A stretch of DNA of 64,000 bases from Bradyrhizobium liaoningense (GTDB lineage Bacteria > Pseudomonadota > Alphaproteobacteria > Rhizobiales > Xanthobacteraceae). Position numbers and translations under genes: made by a program. Location: the NCBI RefSeq assembly GCF_018130825.1, contig NZ_JAFCJS010000012.1, forward strand, positions 1-64,000. The letters run 5' to 3'. The notes below the pieces were generated by a model. It was not told where the DNA came from. It did no database searches and worked only from the letters and a program-made list of their open reading frames with translations. Below are positions 43,889 through 53,433 of the stretch, piece by piece. Every line of letters begins with the position of its first letter. Position 1 is the stretch's first letter.

Positions 43889-44000
43889 GTAGGGTGGATT
43901 AGCGGAGCGTAATCCACCACTTCCGTTGCCGCAGACGCGAACAGTGGTGGTTTACGCCAGCGGACTGCGCTTTGCGCAGTCGCCAGCTAACCCACCCTAC
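43889..44000. repeat. GTAGGGTGGAT palindromic element, copy 5
   Basis: Opens GTAGGGTGGATTAGCGG, closes GCTAACCCACCCTAC, with inner arms CGTAATCCACCAC and GTGGTGGTTTACG and an extra GACTGCGC/GCGCAGTC hairpin. Its flank CGCAGTC (43881) also matches the inner hairpin. Confidence 0.8.
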
Positions 44001-44007
44001 AAACGCC

Positions 44008-44703
44008 TCACCGCCTGATCTCCCACTCCAGCGCTTCCGCGTTCTGCTTGGCGAACATCTTGGGCACGTCGAAGGTTCCGGTCTTGAGGTCGTAGCGGCA
44101 GCGCCAGTTGGCCAGTCCCTTCACCGCGACGTTCTTCGGATGCTTGTCCATCTCGCCCGACAGCGAGATCAGCAGGTAGCGGTTGTTGGGCCAGTCGACG
44201 CCGAGCCAGCGATAGCCGTCTTCCGTGCCTTTCACGAGATTGGCCGAGATGTGGTAGTCGAGCTTCATCCTCTTCGTGTCGGGCCGGCTGTGGAAATAGG
44301 CCCAGGCGAGATCGCTGAGCGAGTTCTTCGTCGCATTGACGAAGGCGCCGTGCTCGAAATGGTAGAGAAAAAGATCCTGCGAGCCCGAACCGGTCTTCTG
44401 CATTCGCACCAGCCATTGCGAGTCGCTGGTGAAGCGGAAGCCGGCGCCATAGCCCTGCTCGGGCTTGAGCTCCGTCATCTGATCGCCGCGCCGCGCCCAG
44501 ACCTGCCATTTGACCTCGAAGAGGTCTTCGCTGTCCTTCATGTACTGCTCGAGCCTGGTGGCGCCGTCGGGCGAGGTGAAGGCGAGATCGGCGTTGTCGG
44601 TGAGGATGTAGCCCGGCGGCGGGCCGGAGGCGGCGAGCGCGGGGCCGGCGAAAAGCGTCAAGGCGAGCGCCAGCCATCGGGCCGGGCGGATGAATGCGGT
44701 CAC
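44008..44703 (-). CDS. exported hypothetical protein
   Basis: A 231-residue protein with a signal peptide (about 1-24, ALTLFAGPALAAS). The mature part is beta-rich with many aromatic residues (EVKWQVWARRGDQ, RFTSDSQWLVRMQK, DLFLYHFEHGAFV, LANWRCRYDLKTGTF), which suggests a propeller- or sandwich-like periplasmic protein. I know no family function. GTG start with AAGGA 8 bases upstream. It is divergent from the LysM protein at 44887. Confidence 0.75.
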   Translation of the reverse strand: MTAFIRPARWLALALTLFAGPALAASGPPPGYILTDNADLAFTSPDGATRLEQYMKDSEDLFEVKWQVWARRGDQMTELKPEQGYGAGFRFTSDSQWLVRMQKTGSGSQDLFLYHFEHGAFVNATKNSLSDLAWAYFHSRPDTKRMKLDYHISANLVKGTEDGYRWLGVDWPNNRYLLISLSGEMDKHPKNVAVKGLANWRCRYDLKTGTFDVPKMFAKQNAEALEWEIRR

Positions 44704-44886
44704 GGGAAAATCCTTAAAAAATAGCCGCGGTGCGGCCTCGCTGATTTGACTCGGTAAGGGCCGCGCCGGTTCATCCGCGGCGGCTGGAAACGATGGTCGA
44801 TCATCCCTTCGAGCGACTTGCTGCCGTAACCAAATCGGCGCAGGCTACGGTCATCGGCTGATTTGCCAACAAGGGTTCGACTTCTG

Positions 44887-45918
44887 ATGATGACCGCAAC
44901 CAAGGCCCTCATTGCGTTCTGCCTGCTCGCGGTGGTTGGCACCGTTCTCGTGATCGGTCCCGCCGAGCTGCGCCGCCTGTTGCCGGGCGGAGCGGGCACC
45001 GAGACCGCTGTCGTCGCCAAGCCCGACGCCAAGCCCGACGCCAAGGCTGAGTCCAAACCTGAGGCCAAGGTCGAGCCCAAAGCCGCAAACAAGGCAGAGC
45101 CGAAACCCGAAGAACCGAAGCTCGCCGCCGCACAGCCGGCGCCAGCCCCGGCGCCGAAGCCGGTGGCCGAGGCCCAGAAGCAGGTCACGGCCGCGCTCGC
45201 CGATCTCGCGCCGGTCAAGCCGCCGGCGGCCGCAACCGACGCCGGGCCGAGGTTCGATGTTGCCCGCGTCGACGATCACGGCGAGGCGGCGGTGATCGCG
45301 GGCCAGGCCGCACCGGGATCAAAGGTCGAGCTGCTGCGCGACGGCCAGCCGCTCCATTCGGTCACGGCCGATGCGTCGGGCCAGTTCGTGATGACGCCGC
45401 CGCAGCTTCCCGCCGGCAGCTACGAGCTGACGCTGCGCGCCAGGGCGCCCGATGGCACCGTCACGCAGTCCAGCCGGACCATGCCGGTGACGATCGCGGA
45501 AATCGCGCCGCCGCCCGCGCGTCCCGTGCCGGTTGCGAAGCAGGCCCAGAAGGTGGACGACAAGTCGGATGTCGTGGCGTCGCTGCCGTCGGCCGCACCG
45601 CGCCTGGCGTCAACGCCTGACGGGCCCGCGGTTCGGCCCAGAATGATGGCGGCACCGAAACCGAGGAGCATGGCACGCGCGCCGGCGGGCACGACGGTCG
45701 CATCGGCCTCGCCGGCCGACGCCCTCAGCGCCGCACCGACTGAAGCGGGCGGCAGCCGGGTGATCTCCCGCGGCGACAGCCTGTGGGCGCTCAGCCGGCG
45801 CGCCTATGGCGACGGCTCCCGCTATGCGGTGATCTTCAACGCCAACCGCGACAAGATCCACAATCCGAACCTGATCTACCCCGGCCAGACATTCGTGTTG
45901 CCGAAGAACACGCAGTGA
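44887..45918 (+). CDS. LysM-domain envelope protein
   Basis: A 343-residue protein: an N-terminal membrane anchor (about 6-26), a long Ala/Pro/Lys/Glu-rich linker (KPDAKPDAKAESKPEAKVE style, about 45-120), an Ig-like or carboxypeptidase-regulatory-like domain (about 125-205, GQAAPGSKVELLRDGQPLHSV is in it), a second Pro/Ala linker, and a C-terminal LysM motif (VISRGDSLWALSRRAYGDGS to YPGQTFVLP, about 288-340) that binds peptidoglycan. It probably spans the periplasm and holds the inner membrane to the wall. Two adjacent ATGs at 44887 and 44890 are equivalent starts. Confidence 0.88.
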   Translation: MMTATKALIAFCLLAVVGTVLVIGPAELRRLLPGGAGTETAVVAKPDAKPDAKAESKPEAKVEPKAANKAEPKPEEPKLAAAQPAPAPAPKPVAEAQKQVTAALADLAPVKPPAAATDAGPRFDVARVDDHGEAAVIAGQAAPGSKVELLRDGQPLHSVTADASGQFVMTPPQLPAGSYELTLRARAPDGTVTQSSRTMPVTIAEIAPPPARPVPVAKQAQKVDDKSDVVASLPSAAPRLASTPDGPAVRPRMMAAPKPRSMARAPAGTTVASASPADALSAAPTEAGGSRVISRGDSLWALSRRAYGDGSRYAVIFNANRDKIHNPNLIYPGQTFVLPKNTQ

Positions 45919-46048
45919 CGCGGCGCACCGGCGCTGCCGATGCGCGCCAGCGACGCTTTGCGCTGTCCACCTCCGGAACATTTGGTTCCCCTGCGCGTCA
46001 TTGTGGGTGAGACGCAATGCGCGCGTCGTGCGGGAGGAGGGCCAGGCA

Positions 46049-47347
46049 GTGGCCAAGTCGGCGGTCGGGTCGGGACGCATGGGACTGGCGCTTGCCGGCG
46101 CGATTCTCGTCATTGCGGCAGTGCTACTGCCGAATAGCGCGCAGGCACAGTTCGGATTGCGCGGCGGCCCGCTCGGTGTCGCCCGTTTCGCCGTCGGTCA
46201 CGTGATCGGCCTGTCGCGATTGCGCCATGCCCGCATGGCGGTGCGGGGCGGCCGCTACCGCTCCGCCGCGTTGAGGTCGCAAGATCCTCGTTACGATCCG
46301 CGCGGCGCCGAGCGTGGCCAGCCGGCCAATCCCTACATCCTGCGGGCGGCACTCACGGCGCAAGCCGCGCTGTCGGGCTGGCACGGTGGGCGCAGCCCGC
46401 AGGGCTGGTGGCGCCACCCCGACGGCAGCTATGGCTGGGCCGGCCCGGTGTTCTGGCCGTTCGCATATGACGATCTCGCAAATGCGGTCATCTTCGCCGA
46501 TACCACTAGCATCTCGCTTTATGGCTATGGCGACATCTATGCCGCGCTGTTCTCGCCCTATGCGGCAGGCGAGCTTGCCGCCTACACCGTGCCGCAGGGC
46601 AGGCGCGCGCGAAAGGTCCCCTCGGTCGAGAGCATTTGCGACGCCAGCGACACCGCCGGCCTGCCCGTCGATCGCATCGCCGCGACTGTGGCACCCAACG
46701 AGTTGCAGCGCGCGGCGCTCGACGAGCTCACTGCTGCCTGGAATGCAGCGCGCGACACCATCCGCGCCGCCTGTCCGGCGCAGGCGCCCGCGACCGCATC
46801 GGAGCGTCTCGGCCTGATGCGCGAGCGCATCGCGGCCATGATCAAGGCGACGGATGCGATCGAAGCGCCGCTCGCGAAGTTTGCCGGTCTCCTCAGCGAC
46901 GACCAGAAAGCCAGGCTCAATGCCCTCGCCAACGATCGTCGCGCTGCGCTGGCGTCTCGCCAGCCCAAGGACGCGCAGGCCACTGCTGCTTGCCAGCCGG
47001 ATTACGATCCCCGCTACGACGAAAAGGCGCAGCGCCAGTATGAGCAGCTCGTGCAGCAGCAATGGCCTGCGGATGACATTGCGTCCACGCTCCGCCTCGA
47101 CGACACCGCCCGCGCCCGCTTCGAGGTGCTCCAGGACACCACGCTGCGCACCATGGAGACGCTGAGCGCCTGCCCCGCAGAGGCCGCCGCGACCCCGCTG
47201 GCCCGCCTCGCGGCCGTGAAGGCACGGCTGGCAACGATGCTGCGAGAGGTGACCGGCGTCACCGATGCGCTCGACGATTTCGAGGCCGATCTCAGCGATG
47301 AGCAGAAGGCGGGCTTCGAGGCGATCGGGCCGAAGCGGGGGGCGTGA
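46049..47347 (+). CDS. long LTXXQ-family exported protein
   Basis: A 432-residue protein starting at GTG 46049, chosen because GGAGGAGG lies 8 bases upstream. Signal peptide about 11-33 (GLALAGAILVIAAVLLPNSAQAQ). The middle has conserved aromatic segments (GWWRHPDGSYGWAGPVFWPF). Two LTXXQ-like helical blocks follow, with LSDDQKARLNAL at the end of the first and LSDEQKAGFEAI at the end of the second. Such proteins are long relatives of Spy/CpxP. This one lies after the LysM protein on the same strand (130 bp), so both may serve envelope integrity. Confidence 0.82.
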   Translation: MAKSAVGSGRMGLALAGAILVIAAVLLPNSAQAQFGLRGGPLGVARFAVGHVIGLSRLRHARMAVRGGRYRSAALRSQDPRYDPRGAERGQPANPYILRAALTAQAALSGWHGGRSPQGWWRHPDGSYGWAGPVFWPFAYDDLANAVIFADTTSISLYGYGDIYAALFSPYAAGELAAYTVPQGRRARKVPSVESICDASDTAGLPVDRIAATVAPNELQRAALDELTAAWNAARDTIRAACPAQAPATASERLGLMRERIAAMIKATDAIEAPLAKFAGLLSDDQKARLNALANDRRAALASRQPKDAQATAACQPDYDPRYDEKAQRQYEQLVQQQWPADDIASTLRLDDTARARFEVLQDTTLRTMETLSACPAEAAATPLARLAAVKARLATMLREVTGVTDALDDFEADLSDEQKAGFEAIGPKRGA

Positions 47348-48214
47348 TCACCCGCACGCCCAGTCGAACTTCATGTCCTTGAAGTCGAGCTGCGCGTTGC
47401 CGCCGCCGAAATTGTAGCCGCCGAAATATTCCTCGAACTCGACGTAGAACGGGCTCATCTCCGGCACCGCCTGGCAGGGCCGCATGGTGCCGCCGAGATG
47501 GTTGTGGGCGTGGTCCTTGCACCAGTCGTGCAGGCGGAAATTGTCGCGGCTCGGTACGCCGCCGACATAGTAGTAATAGGGCTGATAGCCGGTCGGCGGG
47601 TTTTCGCGCGTGTACTCGTCCTGCGGGCCCTTGCCGGCATTGGGATCGCTCGCGCGCGGCGATAGCGCGATCGCGCGGGTTTCGGTGAGATCGGCGCGCG
47701 GTGCGCCGGCAAACATCTTCTTGGCGTAAGGCGCGGCAGCCTCGTAGAACGCATTGGCACCGCCGACGTCGAGCCAGCGCGGCCGGTCGGCAGTCGCCAG
47801 CGCAAGCGGCGCCGGCGGCGTCGCGAACGCGCCGTCGTATTCGGTTCTGGTCAGCAACAGCGCGGCATATTCGTAGTCGAGAATGTCGGTCATGCGCGAC
47901 AGGCGCGGGTGCGTGGGCCGGGCCATCACGGCCTCGCGGATTTCAGGATCATCAGGCGCGCCGCCGTCATTATGATCGGGCGCGGTGGCGAAGAACGAGA
48001 CAGCGACGATGTCCTCGCCATGCACGCGATAATCCTCCGGCAGCAGAAGCGTGAAGCCGTGCATCAGCGGATAGCCGGTGACGGGATCGAGCGGCCATTG
48101 CTCGCTGCTGATGCCCGGCGGCAGCCCATAAACCCAGCCCTGGTCGCGCGCACGGTCCGCGGGCCGGTCCAGCATCTGCAAATCATACGCGCGCGAAGGC
48201 AAGGCAAGCGTCAC
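47348..48214 (-). CDS. hypothetical protein, 288 residues
   Basis: A soluble protein with no signal peptide and no family I recognise. It is rich in aromatic residues and proline. Notable segments: DQGWVYGLPPGISSEQWPLD, DIVAVSFFATAPDHNDGG, and near the end LHDWCKDHAHNHLGGTMRPC, whose clustered His, Cys and Asp could bind a metal. GTG start with GGGAGA at a proper distance. It converges with the LTXXQ gene with no gap. A metal-dependent enzyme is one guess; nothing proves it. Confidence 0.7.
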   Translation of the reverse strand: MTLALPSRAYDLQMLDRPADRARDQGWVYGLPPGISSEQWPLDPVTGYPLMHGFTLLLPEDYRVHGEDIVAVSFFATAPDHNDGGAPDDPEIREAVMARPTHPRLSRMTDILDYEYAALLLTRTEYDGAFATPPAPLALATADRPRWLDVGGANAFYEAAAPYAKKMFAGAPRADLTETRAIALSPRASDPNAGKGPQDEYTRENPPTGYQPYYYYVGGVPSRDNFRLHDWCKDHAHNHLGGTMRPCQAVPEMSPFYVEFEEYFGGYNFGGGNAQLDFKDMKFDWACG

Positions 48215-48335
48215 GGGTCGTCTCCCACGAAATCCGCCTCGCCGTTGAGGCGATGGTTAGTCGCGGGGAGAAGGGATGTGGTTCGTTGGGCGTCGCCGAT
48301 GAATCGTAGAAGCTGCGCTGCACTCTGAGGTGTCA

Positions 48336-48429
48336 TCGCCCGATTTAATCGGGCGATCCAGTATTCCAGCGACTGCAGTGATTGATCGATAGGCTGCGGC
48401 GTACTGGATGCCCCGGTCAAGCCGGGGCA
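48336..48429. repeat. nested palindromic repeat
   Basis: TCGCCCGATT (48336-48345) pairs with AATCGGGCGA (48347-48356); ATCCAGTA (48356-48363) pairs with TACTGGAT (48402-48409); TGCCCCGG (48409-48416) pairs with CCGGGGCA (48422-48429). A three-part palindromic element between two genes on the minus strand. Confidence 0.75.
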
Positions 48430-48476
48430 TGACGGTGGAGTGTGAGGCGCGTGTCTATGGCGTTAGCCACTTGCGC

Positions 48477-50924
48477 TCACATCCTCCGCCGTGCCGCCGC
48501 GGCATCCACAACGTTCTCCACCTCCTCGCGCCAGCTCAAGATCTCCATCGCCAGCACGGGGTGATTGAAGCCCTTGAGCTGGAGGTCGTCGAGCGCGCGG
48601 GCCTCGACCCAGGGCTCGACCATGCCGTAGACGCGGCGGCTGGCCACGATCTGGTTGGGCTTGGCCTCGCTGCAGAGGCGGGAGGCGAGGTTGGTGACGC
48701 TGCCGATTGCGGCATATTCCAGCCGCTGCTCGAAGCCGACTTGGCCGAGCGTGGCATAGCCGAGCGCGATGCCGATGCCGAACCCTAGGCTATGCCCGCG
48801 GTTGCGCCAGCGCTCGGTCAGCGGGCCGATGGTGTCGCGCATCTCCACCGCCATCTTCACCGCGCGCTGGGTGTGGTCCTCGAACTGGATCGGCGCGTTG
48901 AACAGGATCATCACGCCGTCGCCGGCATATTTGTCGAGCGTGCCTTCGTATTTGAAGATCAGCTTGCCGAGCGCGGCGTGATATTCGCGCAGCACGTTCA
49001 TCGCCTCTTCCGGCTCGGTCGCTTCCGTGAACGCGGTGAAGCCGCGCAGGTCGCAGAACACGACCGTGACCTCGCGGCGCTGGCTGGTGAGCAGCCCCTC
49101 GGGGCTGTCGGAGGAGGCGATCAACTGCGCCACCTGCGGCGCCAGAAAACGCTCGAGCTTGCGGATGCGCTCGATCTCGCCGAGCTGGGTCTTGACGCGC
49201 TCCTCCAGCGACTTGTTCCAGTCCTTGAGCTGCTCGGTCTGCACGCGCAGCTTGTCGGCCTGGGCGCGCACGGTCTCGTTCGCCGCCTCCAGCGCGTGGC
49301 TCTTGTGATCGACCTCGGTGAAGAGACGCGCATTGCGCATCGCCAGCACCGCCTGGTTGGCGAAGGTGCGCATCAATCCGATGAGGCTGCCGGCGAACTC
49401 GCCGCCGGCGCGTCGCAGCACCACCAGCGCGCCGAGCGTGCCCTGCTGGTCGACCAGCGGCACCACCAGCACCGAGCGGAAGCCGGCCGCGATCGCGGCG
49501 TCGCGCAGCGGCTGCCCGGCCGCATGCTCGAGATCGGCAAGCGCGATCGGCTCGCCGCTTCTGGCGGCATCGCTCAGGATGTTCTCGCCCTCGTCGATGG
49601 TGACATGGGCGCCCTCGGCCGATCTGTCGATGCCGCCCGCCTCGACCAGGTTGAAGCGGCGCGCCTCGGCGTCATAGCCGTAGATCAGCACTGCATCGGC
49701 ATGGGTGATCTCGATCGCGCGCGCGGCGATGGTCGGCAGCACGGCGTTGAGATCGAGCGAGGAGGAGACGGCGCGGCCGACCTCTTCCAGCACCTTGAGC
49801 TCGTTGTTCGACTGCGCGAGATCGCGGGTGCGCTCCTCGACCTTGGTCTCCAGGTTTGAATAGGTCTCCTGGAGCTGCGTCGCCATGCGATTGAACTGGC
49901 CGGCGAGGTCTTCCAGCTCGTCGGAGGTGTGCACGTCGATGCGATGGCTGAAATCGCCTTCGCCGAGCTTGTGCGCACCGTCGCGCAATGCGGTGATCGG
50001 GATGATCATGCGGCGTGCCAGCAGCGTGCCGGCGAGGATCGCGACCATCAGGCCCATGCCGATCAGAAGCGCGACGCGCACCAGCTGGTCGCGGATCGGC
50101 GTCAAGGCCTGCGTGGTCGGCTGCTCGAACATCACGTTCCAGCCGAGCTTCGGCACGGTGCTCGCAGCTGTCAGCACCGCATGACCGTTGAAGTCGGTGC
50201 CTGACGTCTCGGGCGCGCCGCCGGGCGAAATCGCGGCCGCCACCTGCGGCAGCTTCGACAAATCCTTGCCGACATCGGGACCTCTGGCGGACGTCGCCAG
50301 CACGCGGCCGCGCGGGTCGACCACATAGGCGAAGGCGGCCTTGCCGACCTGGGCGTCGGAGAGGAAGTCGGAGAGGAAGCTGAGGTCGATCTCGGCGACG
50401 GTGACGCCGGCGTTGAAGCCGGAATGCGCCACCGAGATCGACATGAACGGCGTCCGGTCGGAGAACCAGGCCGGCGCGTAGCTGACGCCGCGCGCGACGG
50501 TGTCGGTGAAGCGCATGTCGCGGGAGAGGTCGGCATTGCCGCCGGTCGTGGTCGACTGCCGCGAGACGCGCAGCACCTCGCGGCCCTCGCCGTTGAGCTG
50601 GAACAGCTGGCTGACGACCGAGACCTGGTGCAGGAGCGATGCGTAGTCGGCGCGGCGCTTCTCGAGCGTGTCCTGGCTCGCCCGCGTCACCCAGCTGATC
50701 TGGCGCTCCAGCTCGGAGATCGACTGTTCGATCCGCCGGGCGGCGCCCTGCGCCTTGTCCTCCAGCCCGCCGGTCAGCTGCGTCTTGGTGGCGCGATAGG
50801 AGATCCAGGTCTCCATCGCGCCGTTGACGGCGAGCACGAACACGACGAGGCCGACGAGGGAGACGACGTATTTGGCGAACAGGCCCTCGCGCAGAAACCG
50901 TGTCTTGTCGTTCGCCCCAGCCAT
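48477..50924 (-). CDS. class III adenylate/guanylate cyclase with Cache, HAMP and GAF
   Basis: An 815-residue membrane enzyme: helix 1 about 18-38, a periplasmic double-Cache domain to about 280, helix 2 about 287-307, HAMP, a GAF domain (about 390-540), a coiled coil (about 550-600) and a C-terminal cyclase domain. The two metal-binding aspartates are in VFCDLRGFT and YAGDGVMI, and the tail VTNLASRLC is typical. The substrate-choosing residues cannot be read with certainty, so ATP is likely but GTP not excluded. A Crp/Fnr-type regulator is encoded at 53434, and CRP-like boxes occur in the window. Confidence 0.9.
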   Translation of the reverse strand: MAGANDKTRFLREGLFAKYVVSLVGLVVFVLAVNGAMETWISYRATKTQLTGGLEDKAQGAARRIEQSISELERQISWVTRASQDTLEKRRADYASLLHQVSVVSQLFQLNGEGREVLRVSRQSTTTGGNADLSRDMRFTDTVARGVSYAPAWFSDRTPFMSISVAHSGFNAGVTVAEIDLSFLSDFLSDAQVGKAAFAYVVDPRGRVLATSARGPDVGKDLSKLPQVAAAISPGGAPETSGTDFNGHAVLTAASTVPKLGWNVMFEQPTTQALTPIRDQLVRVALLIGMGLMVAILAGTLLARRMIIPITALRDGAHKLGEGDFSHRIDVHTSDELEDLAGQFNRMATQLQETYSNLETKVEERTRDLAQSNNELKVLEEVGRAVSSSLDLNAVLPTIAARAIEITHADAVLIYGYDAEARRFNLVEAGGIDRSAEGAHVTIDEGENILSDAARSGEPIALADLEHAAGQPLRDAAIAAGFRSVLVVPLVDQQGTLGALVVLRRAGGEFAGSLIGLMRTFANQAVLAMRNARLFTEVDHKSHALEAANETVRAQADKLRVQTEQLKDWNKSLEERVKTQLGEIERIRKLERFLAPQVAQLIASSDSPEGLLTSQRREVTVVFCDLRGFTAFTEATEPEEAMNVLREYHAALGKLIFKYEGTLDKYAGDGVMILFNAPIQFEDHTQRAVKMAVEMRDTIGPLTERWRNRGHSLGFGIGIALGYATLGQVGFEQRLEYAAIGSVTNLASRLCSEAKPNQIVASRRVYGMVEPWVEARALDDLQLKGFNHPVLAMEILSWREEVENVVDAAAARRRM

Positions 50925-51134
50925 CCGGATCCTCTCGCGCCATCGACGCTGGCGCTACGGGCCGTGCAGCCCATGGCCTTTCTAGCACAATTTGGGCCGG
51001 CGGACGGGTGGACCGCCGGTGTGGTTACCCGTTGTGGACGCGGGGACGGGCCGAAGGGTGGTGAATTGTCGCAGACTGATCCGTTCGGAGGAAGCAGCGG
51101 ACGGGGAAGGCGATGTAAGCGGATTGGCGTGACA

Positions 51135-53198
51135 TCATCGATTGAAGAGCTGCCGCAGAACGTCATTCATCGGCTGGCTGTCCTGCTGCGCCACCGGCGG
51201 CTCCTCCTGGGCGGGGGGCGTGGGCGAGGCCTGCGGTGCCGGGGTCGATGGCGTTGCCGGCAGGCTGCGACTGCGCCCGGTGCCCGTCGCGGTGCTAGTG
51301 CCTGTTCCGGCGCCACTGGAAAGCCCCTGCTGGATCAGATTGCCGATCGCCTCGCCCAAGGGGCCGCCGAGCAGATTGTTCTGCCCCGGTTGCTGCGCTT
51401 GCGGATTGGTATTGCCGGTTGCATTGCCGCCCGGCGCGGTGGCGCCGCCGAGACCCAGGCTTCCCAAAATATTGCCGAGCCCGGCGCCATCAGGTCCGAA
51501 CAGGCCCTTGCCCATCTCGCGCAGCTTGGCGTAGGCGGCCTCTGGATTGTCGAGCATGCCGGCCATGTCAGGGTAGATCTTCGGCTGCGACCAGCTGCCC
51601 TGGATCATCACGGGGATGCCGAAGCCGACCGGGTCGGAGGTGCGGCCCTGGCCCTCGGTCGTCATCACCAGCTTGGGCTCGACGCGAAAGCCCATCATCT
51701 TGGTGTCGAGCGCGATGGTGCCTGCGCCGGTGACGCGCACCAGCGGCCCGATCAGATTGAGATCGGTCGTCACCGCCTGCCCCTTGTCGATGCGGAAGGA
51801 GGCCGAGAGCTGCGACAGATCCGTGCTCTGCTCCTGGCTGGGGTCCTGGTTTCCTTGCCAGCCGGACAGCGTGCCGGTCGTCAGCGAGCGGATCATCTGC
51901 GCAACATTGATGCCGCGGATGGCGCCGTCCTGGAAATTGACGAAGGCCGTGCCCTGCATGTTGGCCATCAGCGCGCGCTGGCTGGTGCCGGCGCTGCGCA
52001 AGGCGAGCTTGGCCTGCAGCTTGCCGTCGATCCGGTCGAATTCGGCGAGCCCCTGGAGCAGCGGCAGCGCGCGCACGCCGACGAGGTCGGAATGCATGGC
52101 AAAACTCGGCGCGCCGGTGGTCGCATCCAGGATCACCTCGCCCGAGACCTGCCCGCCATAGGCGCCGAGATTGGCGGTGCCGGCCTTCAGCACGCCGCCG
52201 GCGAGCTTTGCGTCGAGCGCCAGCGGCGCGATGCGCGCATCGCCGATCACGGCCTCGCTCGCGGAGATCCTCACTTGCGCATCGACGTAATTGAGCCCGG
52301 ACACGTCGATCGGCGCATTGCTCCAGGGCTGTCCCGACGCACCATCAGGTGTTTTCGCCAGCGGGATCGCGAGGCGCTGGAAATCGAGATCGACCTTGAC
52401 CAGCGGCTTGCTCGCGATGTCGACCGAAGCCCAGCCGTTGAAGGCGCCGTCGCCGAGCTTGCCGCTCACGCCGTTGATCATCACGACGTCGCCGTTGAGC
52501 CGCATCTCGGCGTGGCCGGTGAGCTGGGACTTCAGCACGTCAGGCATGTCGATGGCGAAATCCACCGGAATGGTCGGCCGCTCGGCCGGCGGCGTCGGCG
52601 CCGTCGCCTTGATGTCGAACTTGGTCGGATGATCGCCGACCCGCGCGGTGCCGGTGATGTCGACCTTGCGATCGCGGCCGACGACGGCGTCGGCGTTGAT
52701 GGCACTGATGCGGCCCTCGACGCGGTCGCGCACGCGCGCGAATGCGACCTCGCCGTCCGTGACCTTGATGCGGTTGATGGTCGCCCCGGCGGTGTCGAGC
52801 GCGATCGGCTTCGACGCGGCGCCGGCGTTCGGCAGGCGCTCACGCAGCAGCGGCTGATAGAGCACGGGATGGGTGACGACGAGCTCTCTGATCTCAGGGG
52901 TTCCCGACCACACGCTGGAGAGCGACATGTCGGCCTGCACGCTGTCCACCGTCAGACGCGTGATGCCGCTGCGGTCCTTGGGGTCCTGGAGCGTGAGGTC
53001 GTTCAGCGTGACGTTCAGCGTCGGCCACAGGCTGATCTTCGTGGTGCCGTCGATCGACAGGCGGTAGCCGGTCGCGCTCTCGACGCGCGAGGCAATCGTC
53101 GAGGTCAGGAAGCCCGAGGGGATTCCGACCACGAGCAGAAGCGCGATCACGATGATGATAGCGGCGACCGCGGCGCCGGCGAATTTCACTGCTCTCAT
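51135..53198 (-). CDS. AsmA-family envelope protein
   Basis: A 687-residue protein with one N-terminal membrane helix (about 5-25, AGAAVAAIIIVIALLLVVGIP) and a long periplasmic part of the AsmA type: SIDGTTKISLWPTLNVTLND early, and the C-terminal AsmA_2 region (NVAQMIRSLTTGTL, FRIDKGQAVTTDLNLIGP, GTIALDTKMMGFRVEP). The last 100 residues are a Gly/Gln/Pro-rich tail. AsmA proteins help outer-membrane biogenesis, probably as lipid-handling bridges. Started at ATG 53198; a TTG eight codons earlier is less likely. Confidence 0.88.
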   Translation of the reverse strand: MRAVKFAGAAVAAIIIVIALLLVVGIPSGFLTSTIASRVESATGYRLSIDGTTKISLWPTLNVTLNDLTLQDPKDRSGITRLTVDSVQADMSLSSVWSGTPEIRELVVTHPVLYQPLLRERLPNAGAASKPIALDTAGATINRIKVTDGEVAFARVRDRVEGRISAINADAVVGRDRKVDITGTARVGDHPTKFDIKATAPTPPAERPTIPVDFAIDMPDVLKSQLTGHAEMRLNGDVVMINGVSGKLGDGAFNGWASVDIASKPLVKVDLDFQRLAIPLAKTPDGASGQPWSNAPIDVSGLNYVDAQVRISASEAVIGDARIAPLALDAKLAGGVLKAGTANLGAYGGQVSGEVILDATTGAPSFAMHSDLVGVRALPLLQGLAEFDRIDGKLQAKLALRSAGTSQRALMANMQGTAFVNFQDGAIRGINVAQMIRSLTTGTLSGWQGNQDPSQEQSTDLSQLSASFRIDKGQAVTTDLNLIGPLVRVTGAGTIALDTKMMGFRVEPKLVMTTEGQGRTSDPVGFGIPVMIQGSWSQPKIYPDMAGMLDNPEAAYAKLREMGKGLFGPDGAGLGNILGSLGLGGATAPGGNATGNTNPQAQQPGQNNLLGGPLGEAIGNLIQQGLSSGAGTGTSTATGTGRSRSLPATPSTPAPQASPTPPAQEEPPVAQQDSQPMNDVLRQLFNR

Positions 53199-53326
53199 GT
53201 CGACTTTCCAACGACGGACCAACGGCGCCGAATCCGGCCGCTCACCCGTCCCTTGCGCGTGAGTTTATCCCCGGACGGGAAGCGGCTCCAAGCGGTCAAA
53301 AATAGTCAGGGGGTGCTGCAAAGTTA

Positions 53327-53342
53327 TGTGACTTATGACACA
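53327..53342. promoter_or_regulatory. CRP-like box upstream of the Crp/Fnr gene
   Basis: TGTGACTTATGACACA fits TGTGA-N6-TCACA with one mismatch. It lies 92 bp upstream of the regulator start, as would suit autoregulation. Confidence 0.4.
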
Positions 53343-53433
53343 CTTCTCCGGCGCGGTTTTACGCGATCCTGAAGACGATGGTTCCAAGCGATTTGCCGGT
53401 GAAATTGACACGCAAATTCACAAGGACGTTGAA

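Noticed and set aside
50424..53372. 982-codon open frame on the plus strand
   Set aside because: Antisense across the cyclase and AsmA genes; composition of a shadow frame.
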